The notes under the pieces were generated by a model. It was not told the origin of the DNA. It ran no database searches and saw only the letters and a program-made list of their open reading frames with translations. A program made the translations under genes and the position numbers. DNA of 64,000 nucleotides from positions 62,001 through 126,000 of the forward strand of contig NZ_FOIA01000002.1 in assembly GCF_900111605.1 (NCBI RefSeq), given 5' to 3'. Shown here in pieces: positions 47,228-55,977 of the stretch. Positions within the stretch are counted from its first letter, which is position 1, and each line of letters starts with the position of its first letter. This stretch comes from Nitrosomonas marina (GTDB lineage Bacteria; Pseudomonadota; Gammaproteobacteria; Burkholderiales; Nitrosomonadaceae).

Positions 47228-49018
47228 TCAGTTAATCATTACCATGGCACCCTTAACTGTCGTCTGACCACTTGCCGATAATTCTGCCGTTGCATTGCCT
47301 TTAGCAACAAGACCGACATTGGCCTGATGGTTAATGTTAAGCCCTGTGTTGTTTATATCTGCCTGAGCAGTCACTTCGACATTGTTGACGGCATCAATAG
47401 TTACCTTGCCTTTCGCGCTGATTTTTATGTCTTTGGGACTGTCGAGAGTGATACCGCCGGTACTCAACTCCACTTTGTTACTGTTCTGGTCCTGCAGCAG
47501 TATTGATTTCTGTTCATCACTGATCACTATCTGGTTATTATTCGGTGTAATCAGCGTAATAATTTTCTTTTCTTCATCAAACTCGATTTTTAGCTTGCTG
47601 CGTGTGACAACTGCCTTAATATTGTTTTCCGCTGTTACCTCATAGGGCGGTTTTCGATTGCTGCTGTACATGCTGCCTAGAATAACCGGATACGCCGGGT
47701 CATTGTTCAGGTAACCGAGTATGACCTCATCGCCAATCTCGGGTATAAAGAAAGCGCCAAAACCAGTGGAGCTGTAGTAACCAGCCAATCGTGCCCACAC
47801 ACCTTCATTCTCTGCCTGCATTACCGGTATCGATACCTGTATTCTGTATTGACCTTCCGGATCGGCATCCAGCTTTTTCACAACACCTATCTGCAAACCG
47901 CGAACACCCGGCACAAGCCCGGCGGCCATTGGGGCTTCGACAGAATATTGCTCGGTAAACCATTTTTCCGAAAGACCAAACTGTATTTCACTGACCCAGT
48001 TTCCACTGACAATCCTGTGCCTGACCTGTGTCACAAGCACATTGCCGTTAAACCGGTCATTTATGCCCTTGATTTCGATCAGTGCGCCGATCTTTGCTTT
48101 GGAACTACCCTGAAATGAGGCACTGCCGCGAATTCTGGCAAGTCCGGATTTGATCTGCTGACCATTGACCCAGTCTGAAAGCGCAGTATTGTCGAGCGGT
48201 GTATCAGTCTGTAAACGGAAATACTCCGGTCCGACAATTTTGGCCAGTTCTGCACTGTCGATATTTCCCTGGCTGTTCAGGCTGACCGGGCCGGACTGTG
48301 CTTCCGTAACTGCCTGCGTAGCAGGATCCCACGCTGTCGCTTTAACCGTACCGTACTGCGCAAAGGCATCGAGGTCGGCATCAAATGCCATCAAATCGAC
48401 TCCATAAGTCAGTGTCAACTGGGCTTCCCCTGTTACCTGTGGTGCTTTGACACTGATGGTACCTGCATCGACTGTCACCAGACAGCCGTTTACTTCCGCC
48501 CGTGTCAGTAAAAAATCCCAGTCAGTACAGTAAAACTGAACCACTTCCTTGAACTGTGTGCTGGTTGCGGAAACATCTGCCGACACATCTTGATGACCAT
48601 TAATCATCTGTGTCATGATATCGCTGTCTTTGGCATTGACATAGTTAGCATTTTTGCGACCAATTGTCATCGCCACGGCCTGATCCTTACAGTATACGAT
48701 CAGTCGAGAATAGTTATCGCCATCGATTTTGATACTGTGCCTGATGACAATACCTTTAAAGATTCTGGTTTCCTTGTTGTCATAGCCGCATGCCAGTTCA
48801 ACGACAGCACCTGGTTTGAATACGTCCTGGCTGCTGACCGGAAATTCATTATTGGGCATGTCTCCATCGAGAATCACAATTCTGGCCGTTGGGATTTTAT
48901 TAACGCAATACTCAATTTCTACCGAAACAATCTGGATTGCATCTGCAACCGCTTTCCCGTTGCTGGTCAGCGATAGAGAAACTATACCCGTACTATCTTT
49001 CAATGGGGAATCGGCCAT
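47228..49018 (-). CDS. VgrG/gp27-gp5-like central hub and spike (Afp8-like)
   Basis: The 596-residue protein has the gp27-like N-terminal half (VSVEIEYCVNKIPTARIVILD, about 28-48), an OB-fold domain (YRIQVSIPVM, WARLAGYYSS, FGAFFIPEIGDEVILGYLNND) and a C-terminal beta-helix region of repeated short strands (ISAKGKVTIDAVNNVEVTAQA). It forms the trimer that ends the tube and carries the PAAR tip. The start is 8 bases after the LysM-protein stop. No extra effector domain follows the spike. Confidence 0.93.
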   Translation of the reverse strand: MADSPLKDSTGIVSLSLTSNGKAVADAIQIVSVEIEYCVNKIPTARIVILDGDMPNNEFPVSSQDVFKPGAVVELACGYDNKETRIFKGIVIRHSIKIDGDNYSRLIVYCKDQAVAMTIGRKNANYVNAKDSDIMTQMINGHQDVSADVSATSTQFKEVVQFYCTDWDFLLTRAEVNGCLVTVDAGTISVKAPQVTGEAQLTLTYGVDLMAFDADLDAFAQYGTVKATAWDPATQAVTEAQSGPVSLNSQGNIDSAELAKIVGPEYFRLQTDTPLDNTALSDWVNGQQIKSGLARIRGSASFQGSSKAKIGALIEIKGINDRFNGNVLVTQVRHRIVSGNWVSEIQFGLSEKWFTEQYSVEAPMAAGLVPGVRGLQIGVVKKLDADPEGQYRIQVSIPVMQAENEGVWARLAGYYSSTGFGAFFIPEIGDEVILGYLNNDPAYPVILGSMYSSNRKPPYEVTAENNIKAVVTRSKLKIEFDEEKKIITLITPNNNQIVISDEQKSILLQDQNSNKVELSTGGITLDSPKDIKISAKGKVTIDAVNNVEVTAQADINNTGLNINHQANVGLVAKGNATAELSASGQTTVKGAMVMIN

Positions 49019-49026
49019 GGCAGGTT

Positions 49027-49716
49027 TTAATTGAGTGGCGGAAACCGTAACAGCGTTCCCGGCTTCAGGTCTCGAAAATGAGTCAGATTATTGACACGCG
49101 CAACTTCCGGATAATAAGCACTGTTCTGATAAATCCGATAACAGAGCAGTGGCAGCGTATCACCTGCCTTGACTTCTACCTGGTGCGTCAGGTCCGGTGA
49201 CTGATTATCAGCTTCCTTGGCAATTTCCTCACTGCTTTGATATTCGATAAACGTCAATGTCACTTTGGCGCGCAGCGGAACGCCACTGGGTTTGAAAAGC
49301 GTATAATCAAACTTCAGAGATTCTACCCGGCCGTAAAACAGAAAACTGCCCCATTTCAACTGAACAATCGGTGCTTCGTGTTTGCTGCCGTCATAAGTAT
49401 AGATCACATTACGTAACAGCTCTATCTGGTTTTTAACTGAAACAGGCTGGTTATCCGACGACCTGATGACACCGGTACCATCAAATATCAATTCCCTTAG
49501 AACAATTTTTTCCGGATGACTGACATCATATTTCGTTTCAGTTCCTGGCTGACCCAGTACCTTGTTCTTTGCGTATCTCAGACTTAAAACATGTTCATAT
49601 CCGGACGGATTGATCATTGCTTCAAACTTTTTTTTGGAGCTGTCAACACTGATCCTACCATCTGAACTGACTATACAGCGCGATATCGTCAACAGCGCTT
49701 TTTTCTGATTCGCCAT
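49027..49716 (-). CDS. LysM-domain tail protein (Afp7/CIS tube-hub connector)
   Basis: The 229-residue protein has a body typical of the CIS_tube/gp53-like family (EAMINPSGYEHVLSLRYAK near the start) and a C-terminal LysM motif (VKAGDTLPLLCYRIYQNSAYYPEVARVN at about 186-213). Afp7-like proteins join hub to tube and wedge. Its ATG lies directly after the TAA of the upstream 54-residue gene with no base between, which indicates coupled translation. Confidence 0.92.
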   Translation of the reverse strand: MANQKKALLTISRCIVSSDGRISVDSSKKKFEAMINPSGYEHVLSLRYAKNKVLGQPGTETKYDVSHPEKIVLRELIFDGTGVIRSSDNQPVSVKNQIELLRNVIYTYDGSKHEAPIVQLKWGSFLFYGRVESLKFDYTLFKPSGVPLRAKVTLTFIEYQSSEEIAKEADNQSPDLTHQVEVKAGDTLPLLCYRIYQNSAYYPEVARVNNLTHFRDLKPGTLLRFPPLN

Positions 49717-49881
49717 TTAACGCTCCTCTCTTTCGCGCATGATATCCTGGACCAAATGACGGCATTCAGCCATCAATTCTTCCTTTAATGCGCTGCGCTC
49801 CTCGTCAATATCCTGTGGTTCGTCTACAGTACGTTGCACGATATTCGATTTAATAAGTAATTGTTTGATTTCTATCGGCAT
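49717..49881 (-). CDS. Small eCIS protein, DUF5908-like
   Basis: This 54-residue ORF lies in the gap between the second tube gene and the LysM gene. It starts at ATG 49881 and its TAA touches the next ATG. The product begins MPIEIKQLLIKSNIV and is highly charged with an acidic-basic helix at the end (EELMAECRHLVQDIMRERE). Short proteins that start MPIEIKEL.. are common at this place in eCIS loci and are called DUF5908; their role is unknown to me. The upstream ribosome site is weak (spacing 14 bases from the tube gene stop). Confidence 0.8.
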   Translation of the reverse strand: MPIEIKQLLIKSNIVQRTVDEPQDIDEERSALKEELMAECRHLVQDIMREREER

Positions 49882-49895
49882 CTTTATGGCTCGCG

Positions 49896-50363
49896 TCAGA
49901 CGATTCGTTTTAAGAAATTATAATTCAGTACTATCTTTTCGATAGCCACCTCGTTTTTAGTTGAACCAAAATTTTCAATTTCCCATTTCACGGGAAAAGC
50001 TGAATCAAAAAGCCAGCCGCGTATTGGTGTTTTATTCTCGTTCATTAAAAATACACGGACAGCCTGCGTTTCAATTGCCGACACAAAATCACCCTCCAAA
50101 ACAGCGATACACCATTTCACCAGTGGCGAATCTTTTGGCGCAATGCCACGCTTTAATTCCAGGCTGGGATGTTTGATTCCTTTCGGCAATTGATAGGCAA
50201 AGCGGTTTTCACCGCCTTCGACTACTGTTTCCAAATCTATTTCTGTAGTTATGCCGGACACCTCCTGAAACGAAGTATCTGCGTTCTCATGCGTGCCACC
50301 GAACATAACTTTGAAATAAAAAGCAGAAGGCGGATAAATTGTATTCGAAGATGCATCCTGCAT
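49896..50363 (-). CDS. Tail tube protein 2 (Afp5-like)
   Basis: This 155-residue protein belongs to the phage tail tube gp19/Hcp-like family: YPPSAFYFKVMFGG, then SFQEVSGITTEIDLETVVEGG, LELKRGIAPKDSPLVKW and the C-terminal VKWEIENFGSTKNEVAIEKIVLNYNFLKR. It is probably the special tube protein that starts the tube on the baseplate, as Afp5 does. It follows the other tube gene by 55 bases. Confidence 0.9.
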   Translation of the reverse strand: MQDASSNTIYPPSAFYFKVMFGGTHENADTSFQEVSGITTEIDLETVVEGGENRFAYQLPKGIKHPSLELKRGIAPKDSPLVKWCIAVLEGDFVSAIETQAVRVFLMNENKTPIRGWLFDSAFPVKWEIENFGSTKNEVAIEKIVLNYNFLKRIV

Positions 50364-50418
50364 TTTTCAGCTCATCCGCCTTGCCAGGCGTAAAACAGGT
50401 AAGCGTGCTGTTGATTGA

Positions 50419-50877
50419 TCAGCCATTGGCAATTGTCAGTCCTTCATGAACAATCTCAATGGTTTCAATCGCCACTTCGTTACCTTCCGATTTCAGATCA
50501 GTGCCTGTGATTTTGGTAGGCCAGGCATTTGTCAATGTCCACACCATTGTAGCGTTGCCACCCTCATCCAGCAGACTGATGGTTATCGGTAGCCGTTTGA
50601 TGGTATTCATTTTAATCTGCGTAAACCAGTCCCAGAACTTATTATCACCCTTGAATACACCTTTCTTCATGGTGATATTGCCAACTTTTTTCATACCGGG
50701 CATTTTAATAACTGAAAATTCTGGACTGTCGCCATGCCGGTATTTGATTTCCTCGGATTGAATATCAAGACCGCTGACTTCCTGAAATGACATGACCTGC
50801 GAATCCCACTTAACCTGAAAATAAAATTTTGGCATGGGCCAAACTGATGTTGACTGACTTGATCCATCATCTGCCAT
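50419..50877 (-). CDS. Tail tube protein 1, main inner-tube subunit (Afp1-like)
   Basis: This 152-residue protein is also of the gp19 tube family: WPMPKFYFQVKWDSQVMSFQ, then EVSGLDIQSEEIKYRHGDSP, ITMKKGVFKGDNKFWDWF and LKSEGNEVAIETIEIVHEGLTI. It is the closest match to the main tube subunit (Afp1, Pvc1), which stacks as hexamers inside the sheath. It follows the sheath gene by 70 bases, with a good AGAGGTG ribosome site. Confidence 0.92.
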   Translation of the reverse strand: MADDGSSQSTSVWPMPKFYFQVKWDSQVMSFQEVSGLDIQSEEIKYRHGDSPEFSVIKMPGMKKVGNITMKKGVFKGDNKFWDWFTQIKMNTIKRLPITISLLDEGGNATMVWTLTNAWPTKITGTDLKSEGNEVAIETIEIVHEGLTIANG

Positions 50878-50947
50878 AGTTCACCTCTGTCTTTAAAATT
50901 TAAAATAAAGTACGCTGCTATTTAATCAATTTGTGTAAATACGCCTA

Positions 50948-52450
50948 TCATGATTTCTGCATTTGCTGCTGGAACGTAATCTCGATAAACTCAGCCGGAC
51001 GACTCAAAGCAACCAGCACTGTAACGCGCAGAATACCGTCGAGTATATCCTGCGGCGTCATGGTTTCTCCAAGCCCAACATAAACACCGAATGCGTCTTC
51101 GGGTGTTGCGCCGGCCAACCCGCCGCGTTTCCAGATACTGATCAAAAAATTGTTAACCATGCTCTTGATCGTTACCCATGTATTGGAAACATTTGGCTCG
51201 AACACATAAGCCTTGGTGGCCAGTTTGATCGATTCTTCCAGCATGATCATGGTCCTGCGCACATTGATATAACGCCAATCCAGGCTATTGCCATCCAGTG
51301 TCCGCGCTCCCCAAACCAGTGTTCCTTCACCGATAAACGAGCGAATGGCATTGATCGATTTACCAGCCGTGGTAACGTTCAAATCTTCCTGCTCGTCATG
51401 AGTAATCTCCACCGATGGTGAAACCACGCTGTTAATACTGACATTCGCCGGTGCCTTCCAGACGCCGCGGGAATTGTCTACCATTGAATAAATACCCGCC
51501 ATGGCAGCTGCAGGGGGCAGCAAATTCAAACGGCTTCTGACAGCCTGCAGAATTTTTCCGTATATTGGACTAACAACATTCAGGGTTTTGTGTAATTCAG
51601 GATCGTCTGCAGTCGATATTTTTTTGATTTCCGCCTTGATTTCGTCTTTTTTTGCATCGATCAACTGGCTATTGTCAACTTCAGCATCCAAAAGCTCTTT
51701 TAGCGTATCCGGGTTGGCAATATTGGTAAAACTTAATTCACCCGGTTGGACAATTGACGTGTTCAGCCAGGGATAGTAAGCTGCGGCAAAATCCAGAAAA
51801 CTGGTCCCGAGCTTATTACGAAAATTATCGATACAGTTGCCGTCAGGATCCTGTTGATCCTTGAAACCGTTGTAGACATCAAGTATTGCGAATCGATTCT
51901 TCATCGCGTACCCGCAGTGCTTAAGCACCGCCTGTTGCAAAGCTATACAGTCATCTTCCTTGTTGATAGACATGGCGTCCGGAATGACCACCATGGTTGG
52001 TTCCTGCTCTTTCAGCAGCACCTTGATGCCGCCTTCAAGCCTGGCCTTATCGATGGCACCTTCACCATACTTGCCAACTGAAATGACATAGCAAGCCCCA
52101 CCGCCATTTTGAAAGAAAAGTATCATGCTGTAGTACAGCAAAAACCTTTGTTTCTGATGCACCAGATAATATTCTTTTTCATTACTGGAAAAATCCGCCT
52201 CTGCCGATGTTTCATCCTCGGGTTTTTCTTCCTGAATTTCGAACTGTGATTTGGGTGCACCGCCGAAATAACTGATGAACTCCGACATCGAAGAAATACG
52301 CCATGCTTTGTTCAACAACGATTTTCCCTGATTGTCAGCACGTTCCGTATACCCGATAAAAGCAGGCACCGCAGTCGCAACCTCCACTACGGAATTAGGA
52401 AACGCATTCTTTTCAACAATGTAAACACCAGGTGTCTTGTACTGCCCCAT
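50948..52450 (-). CDS. Contractile tail sheath protein (Afp2-4-like)
   Basis: The 500-residue protein has the sheath N-terminal signature (YKTPGVYIVEKNAFPNSVVEVATAVPAFIGYTERA) and C-terminal block (TWVTIKSMVNNFLISIWKRGGL, then LVALSRPAEFIEITFQQQ). Only one sheath gene is present, whereas Afp and PVC have three, so all sheath rings would be the same. The gene follows GAGGAG at about 52459-52464. It is the contracting outer cylinder of the particle. Confidence 0.95.
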   Translation of the reverse strand: MGQYKTPGVYIVEKNAFPNSVVEVATAVPAFIGYTERADNQGKSLLNKAWRISSMSEFISYFGGAPKSQFEIQEEKPEDETSAEADFSSNEKEYYLVHQKQRFLLYYSMILFFQNGGGACYVISVGKYGEGAIDKARLEGGIKVLLKEQEPTMVVIPDAMSINKEDDCIALQQAVLKHCGYAMKNRFAILDVYNGFKDQQDPDGNCIDNFRNKLGTSFLDFAAAYYPWLNTSIVQPGELSFTNIANPDTLKELLDAEVDNSQLIDAKKDEIKAEIKKISTADDPELHKTLNVVSPIYGKILQAVRSRLNLLPPAAAMAGIYSMVDNSRGVWKAPANVSINSVVSPSVEITHDEQEDLNVTTAGKSINAIRSFIGEGTLVWGARTLDGNSLDWRYINVRRTMIMLEESIKLATKAYVFEPNVSNTWVTIKSMVNNFLISIWKRGGLAGATPEDAFGVYVGLGETMTPQDILDGILRVTVLVALSRPAEFIEITFQQQMQKS

Positions 52451-52563
52451 GATTTGCTCCTCTAGTTTGGATAATTGCGCCTTTGTCTATGCCTTAAACT
52501 GGTTTGCCTGAACTAACTTCAAAAAATTACTTGCTGTCGAGAATTTAGCCTTTTCAAGCTTTT

Positions 52564-53424
52564 TTAATGTACATAAATTTCTGAAATATGATGCATTTTG
52601 CCGTTCACCAAGTCGCCATGCAAATGATTGACTGAAGCATTCGGCAATCTATTAATCAGTACCTTGTCCCCTCGATTCTGAGTCTCTCTTAGCTGCAACC
52701 GCTGTTGCGGCAGTTCGTGCATCTGTATTGCCTGTGTTGATTGCAGCATTCTGGCCGGGCGATTACCGGGCAAGACGGTTTTTCCGATTTCCTCAAACAT
52801 TAATTTACTGTCCAGATCCCGAATGTACAGACCGCGCCGGGACAGGTCTCCCATCAGATAATATTTCCAGAGTGTCTTGTTGCTCGCAAACAAAATAACA
52901 AAATTACGCACGGCCTCGGAGTCCTGGCCCGGTGCTGATAATAGGCTTTCGTTGTGCATGGCAAACTGAACGATGAAGCATGGGGGCACGTGATAGTCTC
53001 GCGACTCAAGGCATTGCCTGATCCGCTCTGAACCCGAATCTTCATAATCACGTTCGGACACAAAGCGTTCACGATGCAGCAGCTGTTTACCATCCGCTTT
53101 TATAGCGGGCTGGTGATTGTCAAAAAACAATAACGCGTTCGAGGATGGTCTGGCGGGTGCTGTATACCAAAAAAACCTTGGATCTCGCGAAAACACCTTG
53201 AAGGTAAATAACAATTCGTCTTCAGCGTACAAACGCAGGCGATCTATGTTGTCCGTTTCAAAAAAAACAGAAAGACGATTGGCAGCTGTTTTTAGCAGAA
53301 ACCCGGGGCGATTGAGAAGGTGAACCGTTTTCACCGTTGGAACAAAATTAAGTGACTTGCAGACATGATCGGTGAAATACATATGCTCTACAGAAACATT
53401 AAAAAGCAACTGGTAGGCATTCAT
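52564..53424 (-). CDS. Unknown eCIS-cluster protein
   Basis: I do not recognise this 286-residue family by name, but proteins of similar start (YQLLFNVSVEHMYFTDHVCK) occur between terminator and sheath genes in eCIS loci. It has no signal peptide, membrane segment or enzyme motif I can identify. The composition is mixed, with a Gln/Arg-rich C-terminal part (about 215-245). Location between DUF4255 and sheath suggests a structural or assembly function. The gap to the sheath gene is 113 bases, one of the largest in the cluster. Confidence 0.65.
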   Translation of the reverse strand: MNAYQLLFNVSVEHMYFTDHVCKSLNFVPTVKTVHLLNRPGFLLKTAANRLSVFFETDNIDRLRLYAEDELLFTFKVFSRDPRFFWYTAPARPSSNALLFFDNHQPAIKADGKQLLHRERFVSERDYEDSGSERIRQCLESRDYHVPPCFIVQFAMHNESLLSAPGQDSEAVRNFVILFASNKTLWKYYLMGDLSRRGLYIRDLDSKLMFEEIGKTVLPGNRPARMLQSTQAIQMHELPQQRLQLRETQNRGDKVLINRLPNASVNHLHGDLVNGKMHHISEIYVH

Positions 53425-53508
53425 CGGTTTGATTCACGCTCCATTGTAACTTTGGCTCATCCTCTGAGATCATTTTGGCAACACTGTAAATCCAAATGTT
53501 GTCAGCTG

Positions 53509-54093
53509 TCAATTACTACCCACGGGCGGAACCGTAGGTTTTGAAACAGTCACAACCGGCTGACGGCCGATAATGTCTTCCGAATCGAATGTAACCATGC
53601 GCACGCGGTACAGTATTGAAGGCATGTATTTCCCGCCTAAAGCACTCCATAAATTGCTCTGGTCCTGTACTGATAAATTTTCGATATCCAATACCAGTTT
53701 CTCGATTCGTTTATCCATCTCTGGTACCGTATGATGGCTAAACATCGGGTTTCGCTGAAAAAAACTGATCGTACTGGATAAAAACTTTAAAGCCTCGGCG
53801 TAATTGTTGCCGGTAAAGTTTGCAGTCATCATGACATACAGATTGAAATGCAGTGCGGTGTTGCGTTGGAGGGCCCTTTCGCCAAACCCCTGGCTTCCCC
53901 CCAGTGAGGCCGACACAGCATCTTTTTCAATATTAGTTAAGAAAATTACAAGTTTGTTATGTGTATTTGGCACAACGCTGCCATCCATTTCCAACAGATT
54001 GGAAACAATCGCCACATCTTCATTAACTGCGTAGGTTCGTTTCAAATGCTGATTGAGTTGTCCCGCCAGCAATTGTATTGCCAGGTTAATCAT
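53509..54093 (-). CDS. DUF4255 protein, tail-terminator-like (Afp16-like)
   Basis: The 194-residue protein has DUF4255 features: a helical opening (LAIQLLAGQLNQHLKRTYAV), FLTNIEKDAVS, LHFNLYVMMTANFTGNNYAE and PSILYRVRMVTFDSEDI. Afp16-like proteins cap the tube and sheath end and stop polymerisation. It is the first gene of the eCIS cluster in the transcription direction, with a good GGAAAT ribosome site 34 bases after dacB. A short Pro/Val tail closes the protein. Confidence 0.9.
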   Translation of the reverse strand: MINLAIQLLAGQLNQHLKRTYAVNEDVAIVSNLLEMDGSVVPNTHNKLVIFLTNIEKDAVSASLGGSQGFGERALQRNTALHFNLYVMMTANFTGNNYAEALKFLSSTISFFQRNPMFSHHTVPEMDKRIEKLVLDIENLSVQDQSNLWSALGGKYMPSILYRVRMVTFDSEDIIGRQPVVTVSKPTVPPVGSN

Positions 54094-54127
54094 TTAATTT
54101 CCTTATTTGACGGTATCTTGACACATG

Positions 54128-55603
54128 CTACCGGTCATAAATCCACTGCAGCAGTGCATCCATTGCATCGCGGGAATGTACAGCTTGCGGGTGATTAACA
54201 AAAATGACGACAACGATACGCTGTCCGGATTGATCAAGCATATAACCGGCCAGTGCCCTGACGTTATTTAGTGTCCCGGTTTTCATATGTGCAAGACCAC
54301 TGACCGCCGTACCGGTAAGCCGGCCTCTCATGGTACCGTCAACCGCTGCAATCGGTAAAGATGCAATAAATTCAGGCATCACCGGACTGTTAAAGGCCGT
54401 TAGCAGTAATTTTCCCATGTGCCTTGCACTGATACGTTCTATTCGCGATAAACCCGAACCGTTTTCGATAACCAGTTCGGGGAAAAACAGCTGTTTGGAA
54501 GCCAGCCACCGTTTCAGGGCATGCTCGGATTTGTCGAGTGTAGCCGGGGAACGTGTGCGATTTGTCGAGCCGGCCGTTCCAAGTGTCAAAAATAACTGGC
54601 GTGCAGCAATATTGTTACTGAATTTGTTAATGCCGCGTATTACCTCAGCCAGTGGTGGTGAGTAATAGGTCTTGATATGCAACAAACCTGCAGGCGCTTC
54701 TGCCGTAATGACATCGCCATCAAAAACACCGCCCTGCTGCGACCAGAATCGCTTGAACAAATCCCGTGTGTATGTTGCGCTGTCGTGCAGGCCCAGCATG
54801 ATAGACTGCCTGCCACAGCGCGCGGAAAAACTGCCATTTAGAATTACCTGCAGCGAATTGTTGATTGTTTCACCATGCTGTATTTCAACGTCAAGATAAT
54901 TGCGCCAACCGCCCCCACATGCTTTGTCGGTGAGCTTCAAATTGTTCACAACGTGCAACGAATCGGGTATCGGATCGGCAACCACTCTGATTCCTTTCTT
55001 TTCGACATCTGGCATGAGATGAAGCGCCGTGGAACGATAATTGACCAATAGCGCTTCGGGCAGAATGTTATATGTTCGGTAGGGCTCACCGTCAAACGCG
55101 CCGGGATCGCTTTGTGGAATATCGTAATAGCTATGATCCAGAATCAGATTGCCAGTAATCTGTGCCAACCCAGTCTGGCGCAGGCGGTGAATCAACAGCC
55201 AGAAATGTTCCAGATCCAGCTTTGGATCGCCATACCCCTTAATAACCAGATCGCCATGCAGGGTGCCATCGGATATTTTGCCGTGCGCAGACAAAACCGT
55301 TTGCCAGGCATATGCGGGCCCGAGAATTTCGAGTCCGGCATAAGTCGTCATCAGTTTCATAACAGACGCAGGATTCATGGCGGCATCAGCATTCAATGCC
55401 AGAACGGGGTGCGGCGCTCCAATTTTATGCACATAAATGCCGACAGCTGATAGCGGGATACCGGCTTTGTCCAGTTTTTGCTGGATTGTTGCAGGAAGTT
55501 GATCAATCGCTGCGGAATCAGCTTTTTGTTCGGCGACCAGCGATAACGGCATACAGACCAGCAACAAGAATCCCGTCAGTATGCCCAATTGCATGTATTT
55601 CAT
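54128..55603 (-). CDS. dacB: D-alanyl-D-alanine carboxypeptidase/endopeptidase (PBP4 type)
   Basis: The 491-residue protein has a signal peptide (hydrophobic about 5-24) and the three penicillin-binding motifs in order: SxxK at 80-83 (ASVMK), SxN at 329-331 (SNN) and KTG at 441-443. It is a class C, DacB-like enzyme that trims peptidoglycan cross-links in the periplasm. It is 34 bases before the eCIS operon on the same strand. A TATAAT-like -10 overlaps the stop of the lipoprotein gene (55638-55643), so it may have its own promoter. Confidence 0.94.
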   Translation of the reverse strand: MKYMQLGILTGFLLLVCMPLSLVAEQKADSAAIDQLPATIQQKLDKAGIPLSAVGIYVHKIGAPHPVLALNADAAMNPASVMKLMTTYAGLEILGPAYAWQTVLSAHGKISDGTLHGDLVIKGYGDPKLDLEHFWLLIHRLRQTGLAQITGNLILDHSYYDIPQSDPGAFDGEPYRTYNILPEALLVNYRSTALHLMPDVEKKGIRVVADPIPDSLHVVNNLKLTDKACGGGWRNYLDVEIQHGETINNSLQVILNGSFSARCGRQSIMLGLHDSATYTRDLFKRFWSQQGGVFDGDVITAEAPAGLLHIKTYYSPPLAEVIRGINKFSNNIAARQLFLTLGTAGSTNRTRSPATLDKSEHALKRWLASKQLFFPELVIENGSGLSRIERISARHMGKLLLTAFNSPVMPEFIASLPIAAVDGTMRGRLTGTAVSGLAHMKTGTLNNVRALAGYMLDQSGQRIVVVIFVNHPQAVHSRDAMDALLQWIYDR

Positions 55604-55638
55604 GGAAACAGTTTCAATCCGCCAATACGTTTTGACAA

Positions 55639-55977
55639 TTATATCATTTTACCGCATATAGCATAGCCGTCATCCCAACCGGTCCGGTATTGACCATCGC
55701 TTTCATACCGCTCACGGTCTTTAAAGCCCCACTTGGATCCTTTGGCGCTTTCGCAACCGTCTATATAACCTTCTTGAGAGCCGGGCGGATAACCCATCAG
55801 GTTATAGGTTGGCCGGGTACTTGGTGGCAGTGGGCCTGCCGGGCGTTCTATAGAGGGTTTGGCGGCCGGTTTGGGTGGTTTCGGGGTTTGCGAGGCCGGT
55901 TCCAGCAGTGCGCAGCCTGACACCGTCAAAAAAACACACGCAGCAACACAGTATTTAAAATGGTTCTTTGTTTGCAT
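55639..55977 (-). CDS. Small lipoprotein of unknown function
   Basis: This 112-residue protein has a lipobox VSGC (Cys at residue 22) after a hydrophobic segment, a Pro/Lys-rich linker at about 30-60 and a compact C-terminal part with two Cys (YIDGCESAKGSKWGFKD to YAICGK). The family is unknown to me. The rich Pro linker suggests tethering to the outer membrane with a domain reaching into the periplasm. It lies between sucD and dacB on the same strand. Confidence 0.75.
   Translation of the reverse strand: MQTKNHFKYCVAACVFLTVSGCALLEPASQTPKPPKPAAKPSIERPAGPLPPSTRPTYNLMGYPPGSQEGYIDGCESAKGSKWGFKDRERYESDGQYRTGWDDGYAICGKMI

Noticed and set aside
29194..54093. Cluster considered as a contractile prophage or type VI secretion system
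   Set aside because: No capsid, portal, terminase, lysis or integrase genes, and no TssJLM membrane complex; the AAA+ ATPase, DUF4255 and the long baseplate proteins are eCIS features.
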